A stretch of DNA of 64,000 bases. Source: Halobaculum magnesiiphilum (GTDB lineage Archaea > Halobacteriota > Halobacteria > Halobacteriales > Haloferacaceae). Both the position numbers and the translations under genes were made by a program. Each line of letters begins with the position of its first letter. Position 1 is the first letter of the stretch. This document shows positions 26,704-35,320 of the stretch, piece after piece. The stretch spans positions 2,046,001 through 2,110,000 of the forward strand of contig NZ_CP081958.1 of the NCBI RefSeq assembly GCF_019823105.1. Direction: 5' to 3'. The notes under the pieces were generated by a model. It had not been told where the DNA came from and searched no databases. It was given only the letters and a program-made list of their open reading frames with translations.

Positions 26704-27243
26704 CTACTCCGACTCGCGTTCTTCCACGGCCGCCAGCAGGTCCGAAAGCGCCCGTCGCGCGATCCGCGCTTTGATCTCCGTCCGGGTTCCGTCGAACTCG
26801 TAGCGCTCGACGGTCGCGCCGCTCTCGCCGGTTCCCCACGCGCCGGCGTACGCGACGCCGACGAAGACCGTCCCGACCGGCTTCTCGTCGCTGCCGCCCT
26901 CCGGGCCGGCAATGCCGGTCGTCGAGACGCCCCAGTCGACGCCCGCGGTGTCGCGGACGCCCCGGGCCATCGCGCGGGCGACGGGCTCGGAGACGGCCCC
27001 CTCCGCGTCGAGGTGCTCCCGCGGCACCGCCAGCTCCTCCAGCTTCGCGTCGTAGCTGTAGGTAACGACCGAGCGGTCGAAGTAGTCGCTGGAGCCGGGC
27101 ACGTCCGTCAGCAGCGACCCGATCAGGCCGCCGGTGCACGACTCGGCGGTCGCGACGGTCCCGTCCGCGTCCCGGAGCGCGTCGCCGACGCGCTCCTCGA
27201 TCCGGGGACCGGGTTCGGGCTCGCGTGTCTCGGATTCACGCAT
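26704..27243 (-). CDS. CinA C-terminal-type nicotinamide-nucleotide amidohydrolase
   Basis: 179 residues, only the CinA/PncC domain. Motifs TVATAESCTGGLIG (nucleophile Ser region), VVTYSYDAKLEEL and STTGIAGPEGGSDEKPVGTVF are intact. The family deamidates nicotinamide mononucleotide in NAD recycling. The first 20 residues are acidic and Pro-rich. Divergent from an aminotransferase across a duplicated promoter-like element. Confidence 0.9.
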   Translation of the reverse strand: MRESETREPEPGPRIEERVGDALRDADGTVATAESCTGGLIGSLLTDVPGSSDYFDRSVVTYSYDAKLEELAVPREHLDAEGAVSEPVARAMARGVRDTAGVDWGVSTTGIAGPEGGSDEKPVGTVFVGVAYAGAWGTGESGATVERYEFDGTRTEIKARIARRALSDLLAAVEERESE

Positions 27244-27260
27244 ACCGGACGGTCTCTCGG

Positions 27261-27300
27261 CGGCGGCTTAAGACCGCGGTCGGCGGCTTAAGACCGCGGG
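27261..27300. repeat. 20-bp tandem duplication in a divergent promoter region
   Basis: CGGCGGCTTAAGACCGCGG is present at 27261-27279 and again at 27281-27299. Each unit contains CTTAAG, a TATA-like palindrome flanked by GCGG/CCGC. The copy nearer the cinA-type gene lies about 25 nt before its ATG; the other could serve the aminotransferase. Confidence 0.85.
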
Positions 27301-27338
27301 AGTGAAGGAGCGACGGCTCGCAGTACCGCCGACAAGCC

Positions 27339-28439
27339 GTGCACTACGAGCGCCCGCAGTTCTTTCACGTGATGCAGTACGCCGCGTCCGCCGACCGCGA
27401 CGTGGTGGACATGGTGTCGGGCAACCCCGACTGGGAGCCGCCCGCCGCGCTGCGCGACGGGCTCCGCGAGTACGCGGACGCCGACCCCGACGAGTTCCAG
27501 TACCCGCCCAGCGAGGGGCTTCGCGACCTCCGCGAGGAGATCGCCGCCCGCCGGAACGTCGACCCCGACCGGATCGTCGTCACCAACGGCACCGGCGAGG
27601 CGAACTACCTCGCGATGGCCGCGGCGCTCGATCGCGACGCCGGCTCGGAAGTCCTCCTGACCGACCCGGTCTACCCGTACTACCCGGGAAAGACCGAGCT
27701 GCTCGACGCGGACGCGACGCTCGTCCCCGCGGAACGGGACGGCTCGCTCGACCCCGAGCGGTTCCGCGAGGCCGCAAGCGAGGAGACGAGCCTGATCCTG
27801 GTGAACACGCCGAACAACCCCACCGGCGCGGTGTACTCCCGGGAGACGATGCGGGACCTCGCGGACCTCGCCGAGGAGGTGGACGCGACGCTCGTCGCCG
27901 ACGAGGTGTACGACCACTTCGACTTCACGGGCGCGTTCGAGTCGGCGCTGACGCTCGACAGCGATCGCGTGATCGTGACGACCGGCTACTCGAAGTCGAT
28001 GGCGATCACCGGCTTCCGCGTCGGCTACGCGGTGTTCCCGAAACACCTCGTCGACGCCGCCAAGACCCGGCACATGCTCGTCAACGTCACGACCTCGCGT
28101 CCCCCGCAGGCCGCGGTGCTGCGGGCGCTGCGCGAGACTGACGCCGAGTACTACGCCGACGTTCGCGCGATGCTGCGCGAGCGCGCCGCGACGTTCACCG
28201 ACGCGCTCGACGCCGCAGGCGCCGAGTACACCTCCCCCGACGGCGCCTTCTACGTCCTCGCGCGCTTCGAGGACGTCCCAGGCACGATGGAGAACGCGAA
28301 GCGCCTGATCGACGAGGGCGGCGTCGCGGGGATGCCGGGCGAGACCTTCGGCTCGGCGCGCGACGAGTGGCTCCGGTTCGCCCTGGTGACGCCGCACGTC
28401 GAGGAGGCGGCCGCACGGCTCACCGACTACTTCGGCTGA
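27339..28439 (+). CDS. Fold-type I PLP aminotransferase
   Basis: 366 residues with GTG start (MHYERPQFFHVMQYA). Motifs: VTNGTGEANYL, DPVYPYYPG, NTPNNPTGAV, DEVYDHF and the PLP-lysine segment GYSKSMAITGFRVGY; Arg near the end in RFALVTPH binds the substrate carboxylate. Member of the class I/II aspartate-type group; amino donor and acceptor cannot be told. Stand-alone gene. Confidence 0.9.
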   Translation: MHYERPQFFHVMQYAASADRDVVDMVSGNPDWEPPAALRDGLREYADADPDEFQYPPSEGLRDLREEIAARRNVDPDRIVVTNGTGEANYLAMAAALDRDAGSEVLLTDPVYPYYPGKTELLDADATLVPAERDGSLDPERFREAASEETSLILVNTPNNPTGAVYSRETMRDLADLAEEVDATLVADEVYDHFDFTGAFESALTLDSDRVIVTTGYSKSMAITGFRVGYAVFPKHLVDAAKTRHMLVNVTTSRPPQAAVLRALRETDAEYYADVRAMLRERAATFTDALDAAGAEYTSPDGAFYVLARFEDVPGTMENAKRLIDEGGVAGMPGETFGSARDEWLRFALVTPHVEEAAARLTDYFG

Positions 28440-28602
28440 CCGCCGTCGACGGACGGCTGTCGCTTCCGTTGCTCGGCCCCGGGCGCTCCGGCGGTACGCG
28501 AGGGGCGACGCGGACTGTGGGTCGGCGCCGACGACCCCGAACGTCCGAGACGGGGTGGTGCCGTCATCGTCTTTCAACCGTCGCGCGTTCCGACGGCCGC
28601 GT

Positions 28603-28638
28603 GTTCGGTCGTCCCGAATGTTCGGTCGTTCCACGACC
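28603..28638. promoter_or_regulatory. Candidate operator before the Get3-like gene
   Basis: GTTCGGTCGT occurs at 28603 and 28620; the second copy continues into a perfect dyad GGTCGT-TCC-ACGACC (28624-28638). It ends 37 nt before the ATG, next to a weak TATA-like GATAGACA. Could bind a dimeric regulator. Confidence 0.4.
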
Positions 28639-28675
28639 AACGGATAGACAAGTTCCCGTCTCCTCCACCCCGGCA

Positions 28676-29899
28676 ATGAGCGACATCGACGTGGAGCCGG
28701 TCGACGAGATCGACGACCCCGAAGATCCGGACGATCCCACGAGCGCAGACGAGGCTGACGCCGGCGCCGGCGGCGACGACGCGGCGCCGTCGCGGATGGG
28801 CGCTGAGATCGACGTGCGCGGTGCGGCCGGACTCGATAGCCCGGACGCCCCGGAGTACGTCCTCTACGGCGGAAAGGGAGGCGTCGGCAAGACGACGTGC
28901 GCGGCGGCGACCGCCCTCGCAAGCGCCCACGACGGCGTCGCGACGCTCGTCGTCTCGACGGACCCGGCCCACTCGCTGTCGGACACGCTCGACACCGACA
29001 TCCCCGCCCACCCGTCGCGTATTCGCGAGGACGTGCCGCTGTACGCCGCGGAGATCGACCCCGACGCCGCGATGGAGGAGGGGATGTTCGGCGCGGGGAT
29101 GGCGACCGGCGGCGAGGGGGACGGCTCCGGGGCTGCGGCCGGCGGCGACGCGCGCGGGACCGCCGGCGAGAGCCCCCTCGGCGGCCTCGGCGGGATGGGC
29201 GAGGCGATGGCCGACTCGCCGATGGGCGGAATGTTCGGCGGAACGATGCCCGGCGCCGACGAGGCGGCAGCGATGCGCCAACTGCTCGAACACCTCGACG
29301 ACCCGCGCTTCGACCGCGTCGTCGTCGACACCGCGCCGACGGGGCACACGCTCCGCCTGCTCCAACTGCCCGAGATGCTCGACTCGATGGTCGGGCGAAT
29401 GATGAAGCTCAAACAGCAGTTCTCCGGGATGATGGAGGGGATGAAGGGGATGTTCGGAATGGGCGACGGCGCCGCCGGGGAGCCGGACCTCGACGAGCTG
29501 AAGGAGCGTATCACCCGCCTGCGCGAGACGTTACAGGACCCCACAAAGACGGACTTTCGCGTCGTGATGGTGCCAGAGGAGATGAGCGTCGTCGAGTCCG
29601 AGCGGCTCGTCAAGCGACTGGACGAGTTCTCCATCCCGGTGAACACGCTCGTTGTCAACCGCGTGATGGAGGACCCGCGCGAGGTCGCGTCGTTCGGCGA
29701 CGCCGTCGACCCCTCGTGGATCGTCACCCCGAACCTGGAGGACTGTGAGTTCTGCCAGCGTCGCTGGGAGGTGCAGCAGAACAGCCTCGCGAAGGCGACC
29801 GACCTCTACCGCGGCCGCGACGTGAAGCGCGTCCCCCTGCTGGCCGACGAAGTGCGCGGGGAGGACGCCCTGCGCGTCGTCGCCGCCTGCCTGGCCTGA
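28676..29899 (+). CDS. ArsA/Get3 family ATPase
   Basis: 407 residues. Deviant Walker A GGKGGVGKTT at 65-74, STDPAHSLSDTL, switch region DTAPTGHTLRLL and a late CEFCQRR (CxxC), the zinc-dimer motif of Get3. No arsenite ligands and only one ATPase half, so a Get3-type tail-anchored protein chaperone is more likely than an arsenite pump. A 70-residue Gly/Met-rich insertion (GMFGAGMATGG ... GGMFGGTMPG) and the Met-rich MMEGMKGMFGMGDG may be the client-binding surface. The acidic N-terminus is 45 residues. Confidence 0.88.
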   Translation: MSDIDVEPVDEIDDPEDPDDPTSADEADAGAGGDDAAPSRMGAEIDVRGAAGLDSPDAPEYVLYGGKGGVGKTTCAAATALASAHDGVATLVVSTDPAHSLSDTLDTDIPAHPSRIREDVPLYAAEIDPDAAMEEGMFGAGMATGGEGDGSGAAAGGDARGTAGESPLGGLGGMGEAMADSPMGGMFGGTMPGADEAAAMRQLLEHLDDPRFDRVVVDTAPTGHTLRLLQLPEMLDSMVGRMMKLKQQFSGMMEGMKGMFGMGDGAAGEPDLDELKERITRLRETLQDPTKTDFRVVMVPEEMSVVESERLVKRLDEFSIPVNTLVVNRVMEDPREVASFGDAVDPSWIVTPNLEDCEFCQRRWEVQQNSLAKATDLYRGRDVKRVPLLADEVRGEDALRVVAACLA

Positions 29900-29925
29900 C
29901 CGCCTGTCCGGCCTGAGCGGGACGG

Positions 29926-30225
29926 TTACGCCGGGTCGTCGTCGCCGGCGAGTTCCCGGGCGATCTCCAGCGCCGCGGCGACGTGTTCATCGGCGGTCTC
30001 GTCCTCGGTGTCGCCGGCCTCGCGGAGCAGCCTGACGACGTGGCCCGCGCGCTCGCGAACGGTCTCCGGCTCGGCGGGTCGCTCCGCGAGGTCGCGCGCG
30101 ACGGCCTCGGCCTCCCCGAGGTGGGCGCTCGCGGCCCGCGCGACCGGCCGCTCGGCGGTCGCGGCGAGGTGCTCGTGGAGGGCGTCGAGCCGGTCGTCCG
30201 TCTCTCCGTCGTCGGTGTCGCTCAC
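29926..30225 (-). CDS. Small acidic helical protein
   Basis: 99 residues, MSDTDDGETDDRLDALHEHL onward, predicted almost wholly helical with heptad-like Ala/Leu/Glu spacing (RERAGHVVRLLREAG, HVAAALEIARELAG). No metal or nucleotide motif. It begins 4 nt after the SDR gene stop, so the two are probably co-transcribed. Typical haloarchaeal small protein; I know no function. Confidence 0.7.
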   Translation of the reverse strand: MSDTDDGETDDRLDALHEHLAATAERPVARAASAHLGEAEAVARDLAERPAEPETVRERAGHVVRLLREAGDTEDETADEHVAAALEIARELAGDDDPA

Positions 30226-30229
30226 GGGC

Positions 30230-31054
30230 TCACGACAGCTTCGACGCGAACGACCACAGCGAGTCGGCGATCCGGGTCGGGACGAGCCGGCCGACCTCCG
30301 CGACCGTCGCGAGCGGGCCGACGGGGTAGCGAGCGGGCGGCTTCGTCGAGCTCGCGGCGTCGACGACGTCCTCGGCGACGCGCTCGGGCTCGACTGCCCC
30401 GAACCCGCCGCCGCCGATGGCGTCGTAGTCCTCGACGAGATCGTAGAAGGACTCGTAGGCGCCCGAGCGGTCGAGGCCGTCGATCTCGGACTCGACGCGC
30501 TCCTCGAACCCGGTCTCGACGGGCCCGGGCTCGATCAGCGAGACGGTGATCCCGTACTCGCGGACCTCGTTGCGGAGGGCGTCGCTCATCGCCTCCAGCG
30601 CGTGCTTCGAGCCGCAGTAGACGCCGCCGCCGGGGAACGAGACCCGGCCGGCCGCCGAGGAGACGTTCACGATGGCGCCGTCCTCGCGGCGGCGCATCGC
30701 GGGCAGCACCTCGCGGATCAGCCGGTGGGGGCCGTACACGTTCACCTCGAACTGGTCGCGGACGGTGTCGGTCGGCACGTCCTCGATCGGTCCGAACTGG
30801 CCGTAGCCGGCGTTGTTTACGAGCGCGTCGATGCGCCCCTCCTCGTCGAGGATCCGGTCGACGACGCGCTCGATGTCCTCCCCGTCGGTCACGTCGAGCG
30901 TCGCGATCCTGCAGTCGTCGTGGTCGCCGAGCGTCTGGATGTCGGCCGGGTTTCGCGCGGTCGCGTACACCGTCCACTCCTCCTCGAGGAACGCCTCGGC
31001 GCTCGCCCGCCCGATGCCGGACGAGCACCCCGTGATGAGCACGGTCCTGGTCAT
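30230..31054 (-). CDS. Short-chain dehydrogenase/reductase
   Basis: 274-residue classical SDR with Rossmann motif TGCSSGIGRA, NNAGYG, catalytic Ser in NVSSAAGRVS and Y-x3-K in VYCGSKHALE. Lacking further context the substrate is unknown; the PGPVETGF segment and length fit the group acting on retinol-like or keto substrates. Starts at the ATG 31054; a longer open frame upstream is Arg-rich and not coding. Confidence 0.9.
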   Translation of the reverse strand: MTRTVLITGCSSGIGRASAEAFLEEEWTVYATARNPADIQTLGDHDDCRIATLDVTDGEDIERVVDRILDEEGRIDALVNNAGYGQFGPIEDVPTDTVRDQFEVNVYGPHRLIREVLPAMRRREDGAIVNVSSAAGRVSFPGGGVYCGSKHALEAMSDALRNEVREYGITVSLIEPGPVETGFEERVESEIDGLDRSGAYESFYDLVEDYDAIGGGGFGAVEPERVAEDVVDAASSTKPPARYPVGPLATVAEVGRLVPTRIADSLWSFASKLS

Positions 31055-31154
31055 GTCAGCGCCCTCGGGGGCCCCGAAGTTAACTCCCGCCGTCTCGTCG
31101 CCGGATCGTATCGGCCGACCGCGTCGCCGGCGACGCACCCCCCGCTCCGCACGG

Positions 31155-32021
31155 TCACTCGCCGTCGGCGACCTCGCGCTTCGCCTCGTCGGCGTACGCG
31201 TCCGCCAGCCTCGTGGGCTCGGGCAGCTTGTAGCCGTCACACAGCGCCGCGACGAGATCGACCGCGGTCCCGGCGCTCACGCGGTGGCCGGGACTCACGT
31301 ACAGCGGGTTGATCACCGGGGAGGAGTCGTACTGCCGGGACTGGTAGGCGTGGCCGATCGTCGTCCCCGCCGGCGCGTCGACCGAGTCGTCGGCGCGGAC
31401 CGGCGTCCGCCAGCCCGCGGGCCGGCCGTCGACCGGGTCGTCGGGCGTCCCGCACAGGAGGCTCTTGGCGACGCCGACGGCCGGCGCGTCGAACAGGACG
31501 CCGACGTGGGTGGCGATGCCGGCCTGCCGGAAGTGGACGCGGCCGCTCCCGTCGAGGACGTACAGGTCCGGGTCGGACTCCATGGTCGCCAGCGCATCGA
31601 CGATCGGACCGCCCTCCCGGAACGCCAGCAACCCGGGGATGTAGGGGATCGACAGCTCTGTCACCGCGTACGTGCGTTCGATCACCTCGTCGCCGCGGAG
31701 CACGACGACGGCCGAGACGGCGCGGTCGTCGAGGAACGCCTGGTCGACGCCGGCGACGAGGGGCGGGTCACCGGCCGGGTCGCCGTCGCGCTGGTCGCGC
31801 TCGGCCGGAGGAGCCTCGGCGTCGCCGTCGGTCGCGTCGCCGCCGAAGTCGTCGAGGTCGACGGTGTCGTCGCGGTCGCCGCAGACATCGACGCTCGCGG
31901 GGTCGAACGGGAGGCCGTCGACGAACTCGGCGGCGTCGGCGATGTCGCGCTGGAGCGCCTCCATCGCCTCGCGGTCGAGTTCCGGGTCCGGGAGGAACTC
32001 CGGACGGACGGGCTCGGGCAT
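31155..32021 (-). CDS. nfi: Endonuclease V
   Basis: 288 residues; cleaves DNA 3' to deoxyinosine in repair of deaminated adenine. Catalytic Asp93 in VAGVDQAF, then SIPYIPGLLAFREG, LDGSGRVHFRQAGIATHVG and VGVAKSLL match the family. About 40 residues of acidic sequence (GDRDDTVDLDDFGGDATDGD) are inserted before the catalytic core. It starts 4 nt after the rhomboid gene stop, so the two are co-transcribed. Confidence 0.92.
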   Translation of the reverse strand: MPEPVRPEFLPDPELDREAMEALQRDIADAAEFVDGLPFDPASVDVCGDRDDTVDLDDFGGDATDGDAEAPPAERDQRDGDPAGDPPLVAGVDQAFLDDRAVSAVVVLRGDEVIERTYAVTELSIPYIPGLLAFREGGPIVDALATMESDPDLYVLDGSGRVHFRQAGIATHVGVLFDAPAVGVAKSLLCGTPDDPVDGRPAGWRTPVRADDSVDAPAGTTIGHAYQSRQYDSSPVINPLYVSPGHRVSAGTAVDLVAALCDGYKLPEPTRLADAYADEAKREVADGE

Positions 32022-32025
32022 CGGG

Positions 32026-32943
32026 TCAGAACCGCCGCCGGCCGCCGCCGAGTCCGCCGCCGCCGCTGCCGATCTGGTTCGGGACGCCGTGTCGGCCGTC
32101 GGCGACGGTCGCGTAAATGACTCCGAGCACGAGCCCCGAGAGGTGAGCTGCGTGGGCGATGCCGACGATGTCGCCCCCAGCGAGTACACCGAACACCGAT
32201 AGCCCGGCGTACAGGAGCGTGATCGTCCGGATCTTCAGCGGGATCGGCGGGATGAGCAGCATCACCTTCAGGTTCGGGTTTACGACCGAGAGGAATCCCA
32301 TGACGGCCATGATCGCGCCCGAGGCGCCGTACACTCCGGCCTCCAGGGGACCGCCAAGGAGAAGTCCGGTGCCGATCTGTGCGAGCCCCGCGACGATCCC
32401 GGTGACGAGGAACATGACCGTGAATCGCTTCGATCCGAGGTATCGCTCCACGAGCGGGCCGAAAAAGTACAGCGCGATGGAGTTGCCCGCGATATGGAAG
32501 AAACCAAACGGGGAGTGAGCGAACACCGAGGTCACCACCGTCCAGAGATACCCGTCGACCAGATTCTGTCCGCTGAGAACGAACAGGTCGTCGAACAGCA
32601 CTTCGCCGGCGGTGAACAGTACGGCGAACTCCGCGGCGAACGTGACCCACATCGCCGCGAGGAACACGTACGTCATGTTCCCGCGGAACGCGCCCATGAT
32701 TCCCCCGGTGCTCGTCTCGCGATCGATCCTGGACTTCACCCGGGACCCGACGCCGCCGGAGTCGCCCTCCTCGACGCCGTCGTCGAAGCCGGAGTCGAAG
32801 ACGCCGCCGGGATCGTTCCACTCCCCGAGCCCCGCGCAGTCGTGGTTCTCCGGAAGCCGGTGCTCCGAGCAGAAGGTCTGTCCGCAGCGTCTGCACTGGT
32901 ACGGGAGGTTCTCGTACTCGCCGCACTCCGCGCACTTCGCCAT
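32026..32943 (-). CDS. Rhomboid intramembrane protease with AN1-type zinc finger
   Basis: 305 residues. Residues 4-36 are a perfect AN1 finger (C4, C7, C17, C20, C25, H28, H34, C36). After a linker of about 45 residues comes a six-segment rhomboid domain with HIAGNSIALYFFG, the serine motif GASGAIMA and the catalytic His in IAHAAHLSGL. It should cleave membrane proteins within the bilayer; the finger could select substrates or ubiquitin-like tags. Ends in a Gly/Arg tail. Confidence 0.93.
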   Translation of the reverse strand: MAKCAECGEYENLPYQCRRCGQTFCSEHRLPENHDCAGLGEWNDPGGVFDSGFDDGVEEGDSGGVGSRVKSRIDRETSTGGIMGAFRGNMTYVFLAAMWVTFAAEFAVLFTAGEVLFDDLFVLSGQNLVDGYLWTVVTSVFAHSPFGFFHIAGNSIALYFFGPLVERYLGSKRFTVMFLVTGIVAGLAQIGTGLLLGGPLEAGVYGASGAIMAVMGFLSVVNPNLKVMLLIPPIPLKIRTITLLYAGLSVFGVLAGGDIVGIAHAAHLSGLVLGVIYATVADGRHGVPNQIGSGGGGLGGGRRRF

Positions 32944-33092
32944 TACCCGCCCTAGCCCCGGGCGGGGTATATGTCTGCCCCCTTCCGTGTCCGAACGCAC
33001 ACACGCGCCGACGACCGACGGGCCGATACCGACGGGTGGCCCGTCGATCTACCGGCGAACGGCCTATCGATCCGGTCCGGTCGGGAGTCGGA

Positions 33093-33260
33093 TCAGGCGT
33101 CGTCGCCGGCGCGGTCGTGGTCGTCGTCGGCGGCAGCGACACCGTCCCCGTCGGCGTCGTCCGCGTCGCTGTCGGCGGTCGAACTGTCGTCGTCGCGGGC
33201 GGCGTTCGTCGGGACGACGGTCACGTGGTCGATGCCGACGGTGGGCTGTTTCGCGGCCAT
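33093..33260 (-). CDS. 55-residue acidic microprotein
   Basis: Starts MAAKQPTVGIDHVTVVPTNA, followed by about 35 residues of Asp, Ala and Ser (DDDSSTADSDADDADGDG) to the stop. The ordered first 20 residues with conserved-looking GIDHVTVVPTN, the haloarchaeal composition and third-position G/C speak for a real gene. It is the only sensible reading of 32944-33387, between the rhomboid and pyrophosphatase genes on the same strand. Function unknown. Confidence 0.6.
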   Translation of the reverse strand: MAAKQPTVGIDHVTVVPTNAARDDDSSTADSDADDADGDGVAAADDDHDRAGDDA

Positions 33261-33387
33261 GTTCGGGTATTCCTTGCCGGTTGTGCCACAAAAGATTACC
33301 CATGCTCATAACGTATGCGCTCGGGCGGGGCCATGCTCACGGCTAATCCGGGGGTCGAGCGCGGCGAAAAACGGGGCGGTTCGCCGC

Positions 33388-33921
33388 CTACGCGAACTGC
33401 TCGTCGTAGAGGTCCTGGGCGTGCTCGATCGCGTCCATCGCGGCCTGCTTGTCCTCCCAGCCCAGCGTCTCGACCTCCTTGCCCTCCTCGAGGTTCTTGT
33501 AGGTCTCGAAGAACTCGTCGATCTCGTCGAGCTGCTGTTGCGGGATGTCCTCCAGGTCCTCGATGTGGTCGTACCGCGGGTCCTCGCTCGGGACGGCGAT
33601 GACCTTGTCGTCCTGCTCGCCGTCGTCGTCCATCTTCATGAGCGCGACCGGACGCGCCTCGATGACGCAGCCGGGGAACGTCCGGTCCTCGACGAGCACC
33701 AGCACGTCGAAGGGGTCCTCGTCGTCGTAGTACGACTGCGGGATGAAGCCGTAGTCCGAGGGGTAGTGAACGTTCGAGTGGAGGACGCGGTCGAGCATCA
33801 CGCCGGGGATGTCCTTGTCGTACTCGTACTTGTTCCGCTCTCCCTTCAGACACTCCACGACGGCGTAGATCTCCTCGGGCGCGTTCGGCCCCGTCTCGAG
33901 ATCTTCCCAGAGGTTCGTCAT
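33388..33921 (-). CDS. ppa: Inorganic pyrophosphatase, family I
   Basis: 177-residue soluble enzyme splitting diphosphate. Active-site residues visible in VVECLKGERNKYEYDKD, HYPSDYGFIPQSY and the signature DDEDPFDVLVL, with EDPRYDHIEDLEDIP following. The acidic surface is haloarchaeal. Start ATG at 33921; divergent from the PadR gene over 333 bp. Confidence 0.96.
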   Translation of the reverse strand: MTNLWEDLETGPNAPEEIYAVVECLKGERNKYEYDKDIPGVMLDRVLHSNVHYPSDYGFIPQSYYDDEDPFDVLVLVEDRTFPGCVIEARPVALMKMDDDGEQDDKVIAVPSEDPRYDHIEDLEDIPQQQLDEIDEFFETYKNLEEGKEVETLGWEDKQAAMDAIEHAQDLYDEQFA

Positions 33922-34254
33922 GCGCCTGGCGGTTCCGCCAACGCGAGCAAAGACCTTTCGGCATGCGGTGAAATCAGCGAACGAAGCGTTGCCGCCGGCG
34001 ACCGCGGGGACGGACCGTCGCGGTCCGATCGACGGCGATACTCCTCGGGGATGACGTGGGCCCGACCACCCGAATATAGACGGCCGAGGCCTTATCCCTT
34101 TCACGCATCTCTTTGGAAAACGAGCAGTCGACAATCCGGGGGGATGGGAGATCGCGAATCGTTCGAATAGTCGTTTCTGAGGGGCTCTACCCGCCGAATC
34201 GTTCTTTCTGGTTGGTAACAATTAAATACTCCCGTGACCTCTCACCGGCTGACC
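33922..34254. other. Divergent intergenic region, ppa / padR
   Basis: No gene seen. It contains a small dyad GGACCG-TCG-CGGTCC at about 34011-34025 and two A+T-rich patches: one around 34085-34125 and the padR TATA box near 34221. The middle third has no obvious structure. Confidence 0.5.
34221..34229 (+). promoter_or_regulatory. TATA box of padR
   Basis: ATTAAATAC within AACAATTAAATACTCC, 26-34 nt before the ATG at 34255. One of the best TATA matches in the window. Confidence 0.65.
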
Positions 34255-34620
34255 ATGTCAGAGGCACAATCGAAAACCGAAGTGGTCGACATCGCGCGCG
34301 ATCTCACCGCGTTCCAGCAGAACATCCTCGTCATCCTCTCGGAGGAGGCGATGTACGGGCTCGCGATCAAGCGAGAGCTCGAGAGCTACTACGACGCCGA
34401 GGTCAACCACGGGCGACTCTACCCCAACCTCGACGACCTCGTCGAGCTCGACCTGGTGGAGAAGAGCGAACTCGACAAGCGGACGAACCAGTACGAGCTG
34501 ACCGAGACCGGCCGCAAGGCCGTGCTCGACCGCCTGGACTGGGTCGTCGGCAAGTATGTCACCGACGAGTCGCGCGCGGGCGACATCCGTGCGCTCGTCG
34601 ACGACACGCTCGACGCGTAA
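34255..34620 (+). CDS. PadR-family transcriptional regulator (RosR-like)
   Basis: 121 residues, a PadR winged helix-turn-helix: TAFQQNILVILSEEAMYGLAI, then the recognition helix KRELESYY and wing EVNHGRLYPNLDDLVELDLV, ending in an alpha4 dimer helix. It closely resembles, as I recall it, RosR of Halobacterium, a regulator of the oxidative-stress response; orthology is not proven. Stand-alone with a strong promoter. DNA-binding as a dimer is expected. Confidence 0.88.
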   Translation: MSEAQSKTEVVDIARDLTAFQQNILVILSEEAMYGLAIKRELESYYDAEVNHGRLYPNLDDLVELDLVEKSELDKRTNQYELTETGRKAVLDRLDWVVGKYVTDESRAGDIRALVDDTLDA

Positions 34621-34668
34621 CCGCACAACCGCACAGAACCGCCCGCGGGGCGTCGCCGCCGGACGAGT

Positions 34669-35319
34669 TCACAGGGGAGTCCGCTCGTCCGCGGCCTCGA
34701 AGACGTACCGCACCGACGCCCGCACGGCGTCGCGCTGTTCTTCCGACGGCCACGCGTTGCGTGGGAAGTACTCGTCGAGGAACTCCTGCACCTCGTCGGC
34801 GTCGGCCGAGTCCATCGGCCGCGCGTAGTGATTCCCCATGAAGTCGGCGAACGCGCGGGCGTTCGCGGCGTGGGTCTCGTCGTGTTCCTCGGCGACCCGC
34901 TCCACGAGCGCCGCGTTGTACTCCTCGATCTCGCTCCAATCGTCCGGGTCGCCCGGCCCCGAGAGCGACACCTCGACGGCGCGGTCGGTGTCCTCGATGC
35001 GGTCGATCTGCACCGTTCCGTCCTCCATCCACTCGTCCGGATAGCACACGAGCGTGTCGTCGTCCTCGCGAACGCGGGCGGTGAAGCCGTGCTTGGCGAG
35101 CCGGTCGGCCCGGTCCTCGCGGTAGGCCTCGGCTTCCGCCTCGTCGACGACCTCGCGGGCCAGTCGGGTGAGTCGCTCGGCGGCGTCGACGGTCGGCTTC
35201 GGGAGTTCCTCGTCCCAGCCGTCGACGCCCGGGTCGGCCTCGTCGGTGTCGGCCTCCCCCTGGTTCTCGTCGGTCGATGCCGCTCGCGTCGCGTCGGTGG
35301 TGTCCTCTGTGGGTTCCAT
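34669..35319 (-). CDS. RnhA-operon protein (DUF7108-like)
   Basis: 216 residues, acidic N-terminus of 40 residues, then mixed alpha/beta sequence with LAKHGFTARVREDDDTLVCY and FMGNHYARPMDS, and a helical end (EVQEFLDEYFPRNAWPSEEQ). I recall this family as the partner encoded after RNase HI in haloarchaea; function unknown. Its ATG follows the rnhA stop by 1 nt, so translation is coupled. Confidence 0.78.
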   Translation of the reverse strand: MEPTEDTTDATRAASTDENQGEADTDEADPGVDGWDEELPKPTVDAAERLTRLAREVVDEAEAEAYREDRADRLAKHGFTARVREDDDTLVCYPDEWMEDGTVQIDRIEDTDRAVEVSLSGPGDPDDWSEIEEYNAALVERVAEEHDETHAANARAFADFMGNHYARPMDSADADEVQEFLDEYFPRNAWPSEEQRDAVRASVRYVFEAADERTPL

Positions 35320-35320
35320 C

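Noticed and set aside
33036-33311. 91-residue plus-strand frame between rhomboid and ppa
   Set aside because: Val/Gly-rich shadow of the minus-strand microprotein; no sensible start context.
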